This document shows positions 1 to 6,663 of a stretch of DNA of 10,811 nucleotides, in pieces (the first letter of the stretch is position 1; every line of letters starts with the position of its first letter). The notes beneath the pieces are model-generated. The model was not told the origin of the DNA. It did not search any database and saw nothing but the letters and a program-made list of their open reading frames with translations. The position numbers and the translations under genes are program-made. The DNA is from Clostridiales bacterium. Its GTDB lineage: Bacteria; Bacillota; Clostridia; Caldicoprobacterales; DTU083. Where the stretch lies: positions 1-10,811 of the forward strand of contig JAAZEK010000315.1 of the NCBI GenBank assembly GCA_012512335.1, written 5' to 3'.

Positions 1-15
1 TTAATAGCCTTAGTT

Positions 16-1653
16 TTAATACATTCCTCCGCCCATACCGCCCATACCGCCGGCGCCGCCAGCTGGCATTGGTGGTTCTGGTTCGGGAATATCAGCAACC
101 AGGCTTTCGGTAGTGAGAACCATAGCCGCTACACTGGCAGCATTCTGTAGAGCAGAACGAGTCACTTTTGTAGGATCTAGGATACCTTTTTCAACCATAT
201 CGCCATATTCAGCTTTCAATGCATCAAAGCCATAATATGGAGCAGTGTTCTTTTTAACATTTTCAACAACTACGGAGCCTTCTAGCCCTGCATTGTCGGC
301 GATCTGTCTCAAAGGAGATTCCAGAGCACGCTTGATTATGTTAACACCAGTCTTCTCGTCGCCTTCAGCTTCAATTGATTCAAGGGCAGGTATTGCCTTT
401 ACTAAAGCAATTCCACCACCTGGTATGATTCCTTCTTCAATAGCTGCGCGAGTTGCATTCAATGCGTCTTCAATTCTAAGCTTCTTTTCCTTTAATTCTG
501 TCTCAGTGGCTGCGCCAACTTTTATAACTGCAACGCCACCTGATAGCTTAGCTAATCTTTCTTGTAATTTTTCACGGTCATAGTCGGACGTGGTCTCTTC
601 AATCTGAGCCTTGATAGCTGCAATTCGATTCTGAATTTGAGTAGAATCTCCGCCACCTTCTACTATAGTTGTATTCTCTTTATCAATGGATACAGTTCGT
701 GCTGTACCTAACTGATCAACAGTTGTGTCTTTAAGATCTAAACCAACTTCTTCAGAAATAACAGTTCCACCGGTAAGAATTGCGATATCTTCTAGCATAG
801 CTTTTCTTCTATCACCAAAGCCAGGTGCTTTAACTGCAACACAAGTAAATGTACCACGTAGCTTGTTAACTACCAAAGTAGCCATAGCTTCGCCTTCTAC
901 ATCCTCAGCGATGATTAAAAGTTTTTTTCCTGCCTGTACGATTTGCTCCAGTAAGGGCAAGATTTCTTGAATATTGGAAATCTTTTTATCTGTTATTAAA
1001 ATGTAGGGGTCTTCAAGGTCCGCTACCATCTTTTCAGTATCGGTAACCATGTAAGCAGATACATAGCCACGATCAAACTGCATTCCTTCTACTACATCTA
1101 ACTCAGTTGCCATGGATTTGGATTCTTCAACGGTAATGACTCCGTCGCTACCAACTTTCTCCATAGCATCGGAAATCAGTTGTCCGATAGTGTTGTCGTC
1201 AGCTGAAATGGAAGCAACCTGAGCAATAGATTCTTTATTTTGAATAGGACTGCTTTGAGACTTCAAGGATTCTACTGCTACTTCAACAGCTCGTTGAATA
1301 CCCCTTCCAAGTATCATGGGGTTTGCTCCAGCAGCTACGTTTTTCATTCCTTCATGAACGATAGCCTGTGCTAAAACAGTTGCGGTAGTGGTACCGTCAC
1401 CAGCTACATCATTGGTTTTGCTAGCAACTTCCTTGACTAGCTGTGCACCCATGTTTTCAAAGGGATCTTCTAATTCTATTTCTTTTGCGATGGTAACACC
1501 ATCATTTACGATCTGGGGGGAGCCGAACTTTTTATCCAATACTACATTTCTGCCCTTGGGGCCTAATGTAATTTTGACAGTATCACTAAGCTTATTGACT
1601 CCACGCTCTAAATATCTTCTGGCTTCCTCGCCATACTTTAGTTGTTTGGCCAT
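16..1653 (-). CDS. groL: Chaperonin GroEL (Hsp60, 60 kDa subunit)
   Basis: This encodes the large subunit of the cytosolic GroEL/GroES folding machine, which encloses non-native proteins and refolds them with ATP. The 545-residue product is full length for the family. It begins MAKQLKYGEEAR and carries the ATP-site motif DVAGDGTTT near residues 82-90, with D86 matching the catalytic Asp of the family. It ends in the Gly/Met-rich tail GGMGGMGGGMY typical of bacterial GroEL. The ATG at 1651-1653 is preceded by AGGAGGT (complement of 1661-1667). It lies 28 bases downstream of groS and is almost certainly co-transcribed from the CIRCE-controlled promoter. The stop lies 15 bases from the window edge, so any terminator is outside. 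I see no frameshift or missing motif. Confidence 0.98.
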   Translation of the reverse strand: MAKQLKYGEEARRYLERGVNKLSDTVKITLGPKGRNVVLDKKFGSPQIVNDGVTIAKEIELEDPFENMGAQLVKEVASKTNDVAGDGTTTATVLAQAIVHEGMKNVAAGANPMILGRGIQRAVEVAVESLKSQSSPIQNKESIAQVASISADDNTIGQLISDAMEKVGSDGVITVEESKSMATELDVVEGMQFDRGYVSAYMVTDTEKMVADLEDPYILITDKKISNIQEILPLLEQIVQAGKKLLIIAEDVEGEAMATLVVNKLRGTFTCVAVKAPGFGDRRKAMLEDIAILTGGTVISEEVGLDLKDTTVDQLGTARTVSIDKENTTIVEGGGDSTQIQNRIAAIKAQIEETTSDYDREKLQERLAKLSGGVAVIKVGAATETELKEKKLRIEDALNATRAAIEEGIIPGGGIALVKAIPALESIEAEGDEKTGVNIIKRALESPLRQIADNAGLEGSVVVENVKKNTAPYYGFDALKAEYGDMVEKGILDPTKVTRSALQNAASVAAMVLTTESLVADIPEPEPPMPAGGAGGMGGMGGGMY

Positions 1654-1681
1654 TGTTAAAACCTCCTGTATAAATTATTTG

Positions 1682-1966
1682 TTATTCAACTACTGCCAGG
1701 ATATCATTTTGTCGAACAATGATATATTCATCATTGTCTACCTTGACTTCAGTCCCTGCATATTTGGAGTAAATTATTTTGTCTCCAATATTAACTTCCA
1801 TTTTTACTTCTTTGCCGTCTACTAGTCCGCCGGGGCCTACAGCCAACACCTCTGCCATTTGAGGTTTCTCCTTGGCCGAACCTGGAAGCACGATTCCACT
1901 CTTAGTGGTTTCTTCACTTTCAATCATTTTAATCACAACTCTGTCGCCCAATGGTTTAATATTCAT
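1682..1966 (-). CDS. groS: Co-chaperonin GroES (10 kDa subunit)
   Basis: GroES is the lid of the GroEL chamber, and its heptamer caps the ATP-bound ring. The 94-residue length is standard. The N-terminus MNIKPLGDRVVIK, the mobile loop TTKSGIVLPGSAKEKP (about residues 20-35) that docks on GroEL, and the following GPG segment are all recognisable. The ATG at 1964-1966 is preceded by AAGGAGGGTG (complement of 1971-1980), a very strong ribosome binding site. It is the first gene of the operon; groL follows after 28 bases. Regulation is by the CIRCE element about 40 bases upstream. Confidence 0.98.
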   Translation of the reverse strand: MNIKPLGDRVVIKMIESEETTKSGIVLPGSAKEKPQMAEVLAVGPGGLVDGKEVKMEVNIGDKIIYSKYAGTEVKVDNDEYIIVRQNDILAVVE

Positions 1967-2005
1967 GGTACACCCTCCTTATGTAATAAGTCTTTAGTTT
2001 GTTTG

Positions 2006-2032
2006 TTAGCACTCGATAACAATGAGTGCTAA
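2006..2032 (-). promoter_or_regulatory. CIRCE operator (HrcA binding site)
   Basis: The sequence is a perfect 9-9-9 inverted repeat, TTAGCACTC-N9-GAGTGCTAA, identical to the CIRCE consensus. It lies between the groES promoter and the ribosome binding site, at the expected start of the transcript. Established knowledge: the HrcA repressor binds CIRCE at normal temperature and releases it under heat shock, aided by GroEL feedback. hrcA is not in this window. Confidence 0.97.
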
Positions 2033-2043
2033 CATCAATATCT

Positions 2044-2072
2044 AGTTTATTAAAAAGTAAAAAAGTTGGCAA
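2044..2072 (-). promoter_or_regulatory. Sigma-A-type promoter of groESL
   Basis: Read on the minus strand, TTGCCA (complement of 2067-2072) and TAAACT (complement of 2044-2049) are separated by exactly 17 bases. They match the -35 consensus at 5/6 and the -10 consensus at 4/6. The predicted start of transcription falls about 5 bases before the CIRCE element, the usual arrangement in HrcA-controlled operons. Confidence 0.7.
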
Positions 2073-2109
2073 ATACTACAAGCCACCAAATTCAATCGTA
2101 TTTTGCCAA
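2059..2109 (-). terminator. Likely intrinsic terminator of the DUF6062 gene, overlapping the groES promoter
   Basis: On the minus strand, TTGGCAAAATAC (complement of 2098-2109) can pair with GTATTTGCCAA (complement of 2066-2076). This gives an 11-bp stem with one bulged A and a 21-base loop. It is followed by CTTTTTT and a second T run. This is an AT-rich but plausible Rho-independent terminator, about 120 bases past the stop of the upstream minus-strand gene. The 3' arm contains the groES -35 box. Confidence 0.55.
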
Positions 2110-2225
2110 ATATAACGTTTATTACAACTTATATCCGGTATGTTCTCGAATAATCAATTTTAACTAGGATTGCTCTAGAAATCAAAAAACTCCCTTATTT
2201 AAAGTAGAATTATCATGAAAAAGCT

Positions 2226-2987
2226 TCATCTCATATAATTTCCTGTAAGCTTTTGTAGCGTACGAGGGAGGGCATCCTTGGAATCTCCCCAAGGCTTGTC
2301 CTGATTCTTATGATCGAATTTTTGGGTGAACCAAAATAGTTCTTTTTCTAAGCGCTCCATATTATCCATTTGCATGGGGAGTAATTCTTTTATAAATTCA
2401 GCTTGTTTGCTTTTATTTAAGCTTTGTGCTGCCATGTCCAAAACCAGCGCTAGATGAGAAAAGCAAAAACCCTTAGAATTCTGAAAGACCTTACGGAACT
2501 CCTTGTCATGGCCCCATAAGTGAATAAAGGTGTATGCAAACTGATTTAAGGCATTTTGTAATCTTTCACAGATAATACATTCATTCATGTGGCCTTGAAG
2601 CCAGATACTGAAATCTTGCATTGCCAGCTTCAAATTAGGCTCTCCAGATGATTTTTTTCTAAATAGACCAAGTCCTTTATCTGGATTTTCAGCTACTTTT
2701 GTCAGGTCCTCAGCTTGTTTCTTTAGCTTTTTGATAGTCTCCATTATGTGAGTATGAGTCATTAGAGCAAGTCCCAGCCTATTCTGGGCTTCATATAAAA
2801 GCTCATTATGATGAGGACAAAAACCTTTGTCATTAACCTCAATTCTAGTATCAGGTTCCATTACTGAGCCGCCCAGGAAAGAATCAACATAGGCTTTTTC
2901 AGCTTTGTCTTCTAAAATGCAGAAGGGACATTCGCTTTCTTCGTGATAAGCATCCCAAACGGGAATGGTATCCAAATGATATTTCAT
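2226..2987 (-). CDS. DUF6062-family cysteine-rich protein of unknown function
   Basis: The family assignment to DUF6062, a mainly clostridial family without known function, comes from memory of the N-terminal pattern (KYHLDTIPVWDAY, then ECPFC and FLGGSVMEPD). The product has 253 residues, no signal peptide and no membrane segment, so it is probably cytosolic. It shows two similar metal-site-like motifs: CPFC (C20, C23) with GFCPHH (C57, H60), and CIIC (C137, C140) with GFCFSH (C175, H178). Each is CxxC, then 33-34 residues, then GFCxxH, which suggests an internal duplication and two possible zinc or iron-sulfur sites. A basic stretch (FRKKSS, about 109-114) separates the halves. I chose the ATG at 2985-2987 because GGAGGT (complement of 2995-3000) is 7 bases away; the TTG one codon earlier is too close. 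It is divergent from the SPOR-domain gene. Confidence 0.85.
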   Translation of the reverse strand: MKYHLDTIPVWDAYHEESECPFCILEDKAEKAYVDSFLGGSVMEPDTRIEVNDKGFCPHHNELLYEAQNRLGLALMTHTHIMETIKKLKKQAEDLTKVAENPDKGLGLFRKKSSGEPNLKLAMQDFSIWLQGHMNECIICERLQNALNQFAYTFIHLWGHDKEFRKVFQNSKGFCFSHLALVLDMAAQSLNKSKQAEFIKELLPMQMDNMERLEKELFWFTQKFDHKNQDKPWGDSKDALPRTLQKLTGNYMR

Positions 2988-3099
2988 CAATAAAACCTCC
3001 CAAGTATTTGGATGTGATTTATTTCATTCTATCATAATTTAGTGGACACAACCATAAATATAAATATTGGACAAAGGATTTAGAAAGAGGAGGATGGAC

Positions 3100-3987
3100 A
3101 TGCGTTATTCCAGGATAAAAAAAAGTCAAAGTAAAAAGAGCTATGCCACATTACTTTTGGTTGTACTGCTTGGCTTTCTAATTTTATATATAGCCTTTGC
3201 AGGAACCTTGGGGAAGTTTGTTAGCAATTGGATTTCACCTATTTTTTCTGGTGAAGACAGTGAGAAAACACCAGGAAATAATCTGGAAGATCCGGTACTT
3301 ACTTTACCTGGTGAAACAAGCAAACCAGTAGCAGACAGCGAAAAGATTAGCGATAATTTGAAAGCAAATGCTTTAGTGATGTATACGGTGCAAATGGGTG
3401 CCTTCAGTGAAGCTGAAAATGCACAATCCTATGCTAAGGAATTGAAAGCTCTTGGTGGCGGAGCTTATATCTTAAATGATGGTTTTCATCGAGTTCTGGC
3501 AGTAGGATATCAATTAGAAGAAGATGCACAAAAAGTAAGAAAGGATCTAGCCAGTAACGGTATTGAATCTCATATTTTTAAATTGGCAACAGCTGGTGCG
3601 GATATGAAGATTACTGCAAGTGAGGAGAATGTTGGGGCTATTCGTTCTGCATACGAAATATGGGAGGAGAAGTACCACTTACTAGAACAGATGGTTATTC
3701 AGTTAGATAGTGGGGCTATTAGCGTCAATGATACCTATAACAAAATTAATGAGCTGAAAAAAGATATGGAAAGCAAGAGAGACAGGTTACGTGAATTAAA
3801 TAACAATCAAAGTAACAATGTTATTTTGGAAGGCTTAGTTACTCTGTATGACAAAACCTGTCTATCCTTTGAGAAAATATTATCACAAAATAGTTCTGAT
3901 AAGGTAGCAATTTCCGCAGAAATAAAGTATACTTATATTGATATGTTAATGCAATATAAAGAATACATGGAACAAATTACGAATTGA
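3100..3987 (+). CDS. Membrane-anchored SPOR-domain protein
   Basis: The 295-residue product has a basic N-terminus (MRYSRIKKSQSKKS), one hydrophobic helix at about residues 16-35, a polar Pro/Ser/Glu-rich linker, and a SPOR domain at about 94-165 (start YTVQMGAFSEAENA). The rest is a Lys/Glu-rich helical region to the end. SPOR domains bind denuded glycan strands of peptidoglycan, often at the division septum or in spore-coat/cortex-related proteins, so this is probably a type II membrane protein facing the wall. The C-terminal helical region (about 170-295) is not one I recognise. The ATG at 3100 has GAGGAGG (3087-3093) at 6 bases. A nearer ATG at 3094 overlaps the ribosome binding site, and a TTG at 3067 lacks one. 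There is no clear functional tie to the hydrogenase genes downstream. Confidence 0.85.
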   Translation: MRYSRIKKSQSKKSYATLLLVVLLGFLILYIAFAGTLGKFVSNWISPIFSGEDSEKTPGNNLEDPVLTLPGETSKPVADSEKISDNLKANALVMYTVQMGAFSEAENAQSYAKELKALGGGAYILNDGFHRVLAVGYQLEEDAQKVRKDLASNGIESHIFKLATAGADMKITASEENVGAIRSAYEIWEEKYHLLEQMVIQLDSGAISVNDTYNKINELKKDMESKRDRLRELNNNQSNNVILEGLVTLYDKTCLSFEKILSQNSSDKVAISAEIKYTYIDMLMQYKEYMEQITN

Positions 3988-4012
3988 CACAATAATATAA
4001 TAGCAATAGCAT
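3984..4012 (+). promoter_or_regulatory. Candidate promoter of the DRTGG/HydS-like cluster
   Basis: A perfect -35 box TTGACA (3984-3989) overlaps the stop codon of the SPOR gene and is followed after 17 bases by TAGCAT (4007-4012, 4/6). A perfect TATAAT also occurs at 3996-4001 but lacks a -35 at proper spacing. Either could drive the cluster starting at 4075. This is a motif match only. Confidence 0.4.
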
Positions 4013-4074
4013 ACCAACCAATGAGTTAATTTATTGTCAATCTATATATATAACTAAAAATTTGAGGTGACCAA

Positions 4075-4440
4075 ATGTCCCTGGATCTACTTACGATAAA
4101 GGATATTTTGAATGCTAGAGTACTATATGGAGACGAAATGCTAGACCGAGAAATATTATCAGCTTGTGGTTCCGACCTAATGAGCGATGTATTGGCTTTT
4201 GTGAAGGAACAAACCATGTTGCTTACAGGCTTAACCAATCTTCATGTTATAAGAACGGCAGAGCTCTTAGATGTCTCTGCCATTGTCTTTGTCCGTGGGA
4301 AATACCCTACACAAGACATCATCGATATGGCTGTAGAACGCGAGATAGTTCTTCTTACCACAGAGGATACATTATTTACTGCTTGTGGCAAATTATATGA
4401 GGCTGGCTTAAGGGGAGGTGGAAATCCTCGTGAACAATAA
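4075..4440 (+). CDS. DRTGG-domain protein (first copy)
   Basis: This small 121-residue cytosolic protein resembles stand-alone DRTGG domains, which occur in phosphotransacetylase N-terminal regions, CBS-domain proteins and hydrogenase-associated clusters. The domain's ligand and activity are not established. Family-like segments are the EILSACGSDLMSDVLAF core (about 25-41), TNLHVIRTAELLDVSAIVFVRG (about 53-75) and the C-terminal IVLLTTEDTLFTACGKLYEAG. It is a divergent paralogue of the protein at 6307-6654, sharing the (E)xxSACxxDLxSxV block, the LLD-A-A/I segment and the C-terminal LLTT/ILST-x-LYxxG block. The start is supported by GAGGTGA about 5-6 bases upstream. Its end overlaps the next gene by 11 bases, so the two are translationally coupled. 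A regulatory role in the H2-sensing module is inference. Confidence 0.85.
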   Translation: MSLDLLTIKDILNARVLYGDEMLDREILSACGSDLMSDVLAFVKEQTMLLTGLTNLHVIRTAELLDVSAIVFVRGKYPTQDIIDMAVEREIVLLTTEDTLFTACGKLYEAGLRGGGNPREQ

Positions 4441-4897
4441 TTCCAATGGGTCTACTTCTAATGAAATTTCAGAAACAGAAGTATTAGTTAGGCATGTTTT
4501 TCCCATAGAAGCTGAAGATTACATTTCTGCAGGCGAAGCATCAGGGACGATTAAGAACATGCTTAAGCAGTTGGGAGTTGATTCGAAGCTAGTTCGGCGG
4601 GTAGCAATTGCCTGTTATGAGGCAGAACTGAATCTTGTCATACATTCATGGGGAGGGCAGCTTACTCTGCTGGTTACTCCCCACGCAATACGTGTTGTCA
4701 CTGAGGATACAGGCCCAGGTATTCCCGATGTTGATATGGCCATGAAGGAAGGGTATTCAACAGCATCTGAAAGGGCAAGAGAACTGGGTTTTGGTGCAGG
4801 AATGGGTTTGCCAAATATTCAGCGAAATGCTAGCCAGATAGAGATTCAATCCAAGCTAGGACAAGGAACAACACTGAAAATAACATTTGAATTTTAG
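4430..4897 (+). CDS. Anti-sigma-factor-like ATP-binding protein (GHKL ATPase)
   Basis: The 155-residue product is essentially one histidine-kinase-type ATPase domain, like the RsbW/SpoIIAB anti-sigma serine kinases. Visible parts are the N-box region YEAELNLVIHS (N68), the G1 box EDTGPGIPD (D93, G95, G97) and the G2 box GFGAGMGLPNI (about 120-129). There is no phospho-accepting dimerisation domain and no membrane segment. I place the start at GTG 4430, nine bases after AGGGGAGGTG (4411-4420). The in-frame GTG at 4418 lies inside that ribosome binding site and is unlikely. It overlaps the DRTGG gene and precedes the HydS-like gene. By family it would bind or phosphorylate a partner protein; no sigma factor or anti-anti-sigma factor is in the window, so the partner is unknown. 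Confidence 0.87.
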   Translation: MNNNSNGSTSNEISETEVLVRHVFPIEAEDYISAGEASGTIKNMLKQLGVDSKLVRRVAIACYEAELNLVIHSWGGQLTLLVTPHAIRVVTEDTGPGIPDVDMAMKEGYSTASERARELGFGAGMGLPNIQRNASQIEIQSKLGQGTTLKITFEF

Positions 4898-4923
4898 TTT
4901 GCAGTTAAGAGTGAATAATAAAC

Positions 4924-4953
4924 AGGACATTATTATACAGTAAAGCGTATAAT
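4924..4953 (+). promoter_or_regulatory. Candidate internal promoter upstream of the HydS-like gene
   Basis: AGGACA (4924-4929, 4/6 to TTGACA) and a perfect TATAAT (4948-4953) are separated by 18 bases. This lies in the 82-base gap between the ATPase gene and the HydS-like gene, the only sizeable gap within the cluster. Confidence 0.4.
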
Positions 4954-4971
4954 ATAAGAAATATTTTACTG
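4938..4971. promoter_or_regulatory. Inverted repeat around the candidate -10 box (possible operator)
   Basis: CAGTAAA (4938-4944) and TTTACTG (4965-4971) are perfect inverted copies separated by 20 bases. They bracket the TATAAT box at 4948-4953. There is no following T run, so this is not a terminator. A repressor site or a leader hairpin are the options; the binding factor is unknown. Confidence 0.35.
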
Positions 4972-4979
4972 GGAAGCGA

Positions 4980-6320
4980 GTGAAGGCAATGAGGGAATAT
5001 TATCATTCCGTCACATTAAATAAAGAGAAATGCAAGGGCTGTACCAATTGTATTAAGGGCTGTCCTACAGAAGCTATTCGAGTTCGCGATGGAAAAGCTA
5101 GGATCATTGACGAGCGTTGTATCGATTGCGGAGAGTGCATTCGTGTGTGTCCTTATCACGCAAAAGTTGCCATAACCGATCCCTTATCCAAAATAAATGA
5201 GTTTAAGTATAAAATTGCTTTACCAGCACCTGCCATTCTAGGGCAGTTCAAAAACTTGAAAAGCTGCGATAAAGTGCTAGCAGCACTTAAGCAGCTTGGT
5301 TTTGACTATGTGTATGAAGTGGCTAAGGGTGCTGACATAGTTACCCAATTAATTAAAGAGACACTGGCTATTCCCAATATGAAAAAGCCCTTGATTTCCT
5401 CAGCTTGTCCTGCCATAGTTCGCCTGATTCAAGTACGTTTTCCCAATCTTCTGGATAATATGGTCCGTGTAGAATCACCCATGGAAATAGCAGCACAGAT
5501 GGCTAAGGATGAATTCAGTAAGAAATATAAGGTAGATAAAGAGCAAATAGGTGCTTTCTTTATTACTCCTTGTGCTGCCAAAATGACCAGTATTCGCAAT
5601 CCAATAGGTAATGAAGTTTCTCATGTTGATGGTGCTATCTCCATATTGGATATTTATGGTCAAATATCTTCTTATCTCAAAGTTCCTGACAACACAGAAC
5701 AGCTACAAAAAGCTAGCAGTTCGGGTATAAGCTGGGCAATCAGCAATGGGGAAAGTCGTTCCCTGGGAATAGACAATTACCTTGCAGTTGATGGAATAGC
5801 CAATGTAATCCCTGTCCTAGAGGAAATTGAGAATAATAAAATGTCTGATTTGGATTTTTTTGAAGGTCTCTCCTGTTCAGGCGGTTGTGTAGGCGGACCA
5901 TTAACCTTTGAAAATGGTTATGTGGCTAAAAATCGAATCAGGATACTTGCAAAAGGGATTAACAATAACCCTCCCAAAACATGTGAGGTAGAGAATGTAA
6001 AAGAAAATATGGACTGGGATTTACAGAAAAACATTATGGAGAAGCCAGTTTTAAAGCTGGACGAAGATATAGTCCTTGCAATTCAGAAGATGGAAACCTT
6101 GGAGCGTATTAATAAGGAGTTACCTGGCTTAGACTGTGGTTCTTGTGGATCTCCCAGTTGTAGAACCCTAGCTGAGGACATAGTTAGAGGAAATGCTTCC
6201 AAACTGGATTGTGTATTTGAACTTAGAGAAAAGGTGAAAATCCTGGCAGAGGAAATGATAGAGCTTTCAGATAAAATGTCAGCAGGAAGGGAAGAAAAGA
6301 AAAATAATGAAAAAACTTGA
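4980..6320 (+). CDS. HydS-like (putative sensory, group C-type) [FeFe]-hydrogenase homologue
   Basis: The 446-residue product has two N-terminal [4Fe-4S] sites (C18/21/24/28 and C47/50/53/57), an H-cluster domain (about 75-340), and a C-terminal CX2CX4CX16C iron-sulfur site (C386, C389, C394, C411) followed by a short charged helix. The H-cluster loops are SSACPAI (C143), TPCAAKMTS (C198) and LSCSGGCVGG (C299, C303), so all four cofactor ligands are kept. The Cys before C143, which relays protons in catalytic enzymes, is Ala, and the Glu of the usual second loop (PCxxKxxE) is Ser. These are features known from putative sensory hydrogenases such as Thermotoga HydS. Unlike many group C proteins, no PAS domain follows. 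It is cytosolic. The start is uncertain: GTG 4980 or ATG 4989 (MREYYHS), with only weak GGGAAG or GAAGG upstream. The end overlaps the next gene by 14 bases. H2 or redox sensing is inferred. Confidence 0.9.
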   Translation: MKAMREYYHSVTLNKEKCKGCTNCIKGCPTEAIRVRDGKARIIDERCIDCGECIRVCPYHAKVAITDPLSKINEFKYKIALPAPAILGQFKNLKSCDKVLAALKQLGFDYVYEVAKGADIVTQLIKETLAIPNMKKPLISSACPAIVRLIQVRFPNLLDNMVRVESPMEIAAQMAKDEFSKKYKVDKEQIGAFFITPCAAKMTSIRNPIGNEVSHVDGAISILDIYGQISSYLKVPDNTEQLQKASSSGISWAISNGESRSLGIDNYLAVDGIANVIPVLEEIENNKMSDLDFFEGLSCSGGCVGGPLTFENGYVAKNRIRILAKGINNNPPKTCEVENVKENMDWDLQKNIMEKPVLKLDEDIVLAIQKMETLERINKELPGLDCGSCGSPSCRTLAEDIVRGNASKLDCVFELREKVKILAEEMIELSDKMSAGREEKKNNEKT

Positions 6321-6654
6321 GAACATTGTAGAGGAATTAGATTTAAGAATCTTATCTAAGAGACATGGTCTTGAACAGGAGGTGTCATCAGCTTGTTGCT
6401 GTGATTTACTTAGCTGGGTTATGGCTAATGGAAAGAAGAACGCTATCTGGATAACCGTGCAAACTCATGTTAATGTTATAGCGGTGGCCTCCCTGCTTGA
6501 TCTGGCAGCGGTAATAATTCCTTCTAACATGAATGTAGATGAAAAGACCATTGAAAAAGCACAGGATGAGGGTGTAACAATTCTATCTACCCATCTCGAT
6601 GCCTTTAATTTAACTGGTATGCTTTACAATATGGGTATCAGATCAGAAGGCTGA
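6307..6654 (+). CDS. DRTGG-domain protein (second copy)
   Basis: This 115-residue cytosolic protein is paralogous to the one at 4075-4440, with SACCCDLLSWVMAN (about 28-41), VQTHVNVIAVASLLDLAAVIIP and VTILSTHLDAFNLTGMLYNMG matching equivalent blocks there. The run of three cysteines (CCC, about 30-32), where the first copy has CGS, is unusual and could bind a metal or act in redox, but this is speculation. The ATG overlaps the last 14 bases of the HydS-like gene, so translation is coupled and a functional partnership with that protein is likely. Its ligand and biochemical activity are unknown. Confidence 0.85.
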   Translation: MKKLENIVEELDLRILSKRHGLEQEVSSACCCDLLSWVMANGKKNAIWITVQTHVNVIAVASLLDLAAVIIPSNMNVDEKTIEKAQDEGVTILSTHLDAFNLTGMLYNMGIRSEG

Positions 6655-6663
6655 GGTGCTGAT

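Noticed and set aside
245..1825. Plus-strand open frames opposite groL and groS (e.g. 245-583, 725-970, 1388-1825)
   Set aside because: They lie antisense to clear chaperonin genes, have no family-like sequence and no convincing ribosome binding sites; they are shadows of the coding strand.
2189..2206. Minus-strand weak hairpin (ACTTT/GGAGT) followed by TTTTTT after the DUF6062 gene
   Set aside because: The stem is five pairs with two G-U pairs; the hairpin at 2066-2109 is much better as a terminator.
2988..3099. Promoters in the divergent gap (plus-strand CATAAT at 3033-3038, minus-strand TATGAT at 3031-3036)
   Set aside because: Both -10-like boxes lack a convincing -35 at 16-18 bases, so no specific promoter is claimed although one must exist here.
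4164..4400. Alternative-frame plus-strand ORF inside the first DRTGG gene
   Set aside because: It is fully contained in a better-supported frame and its translation has no recognisable family features.
4418..4429. GTG 4418 as the start of the anti-sigma-like ATPase
   Set aside because: The codon lies within the AGGGGAGGTG ribosome binding site that fits the GTG at 4430.
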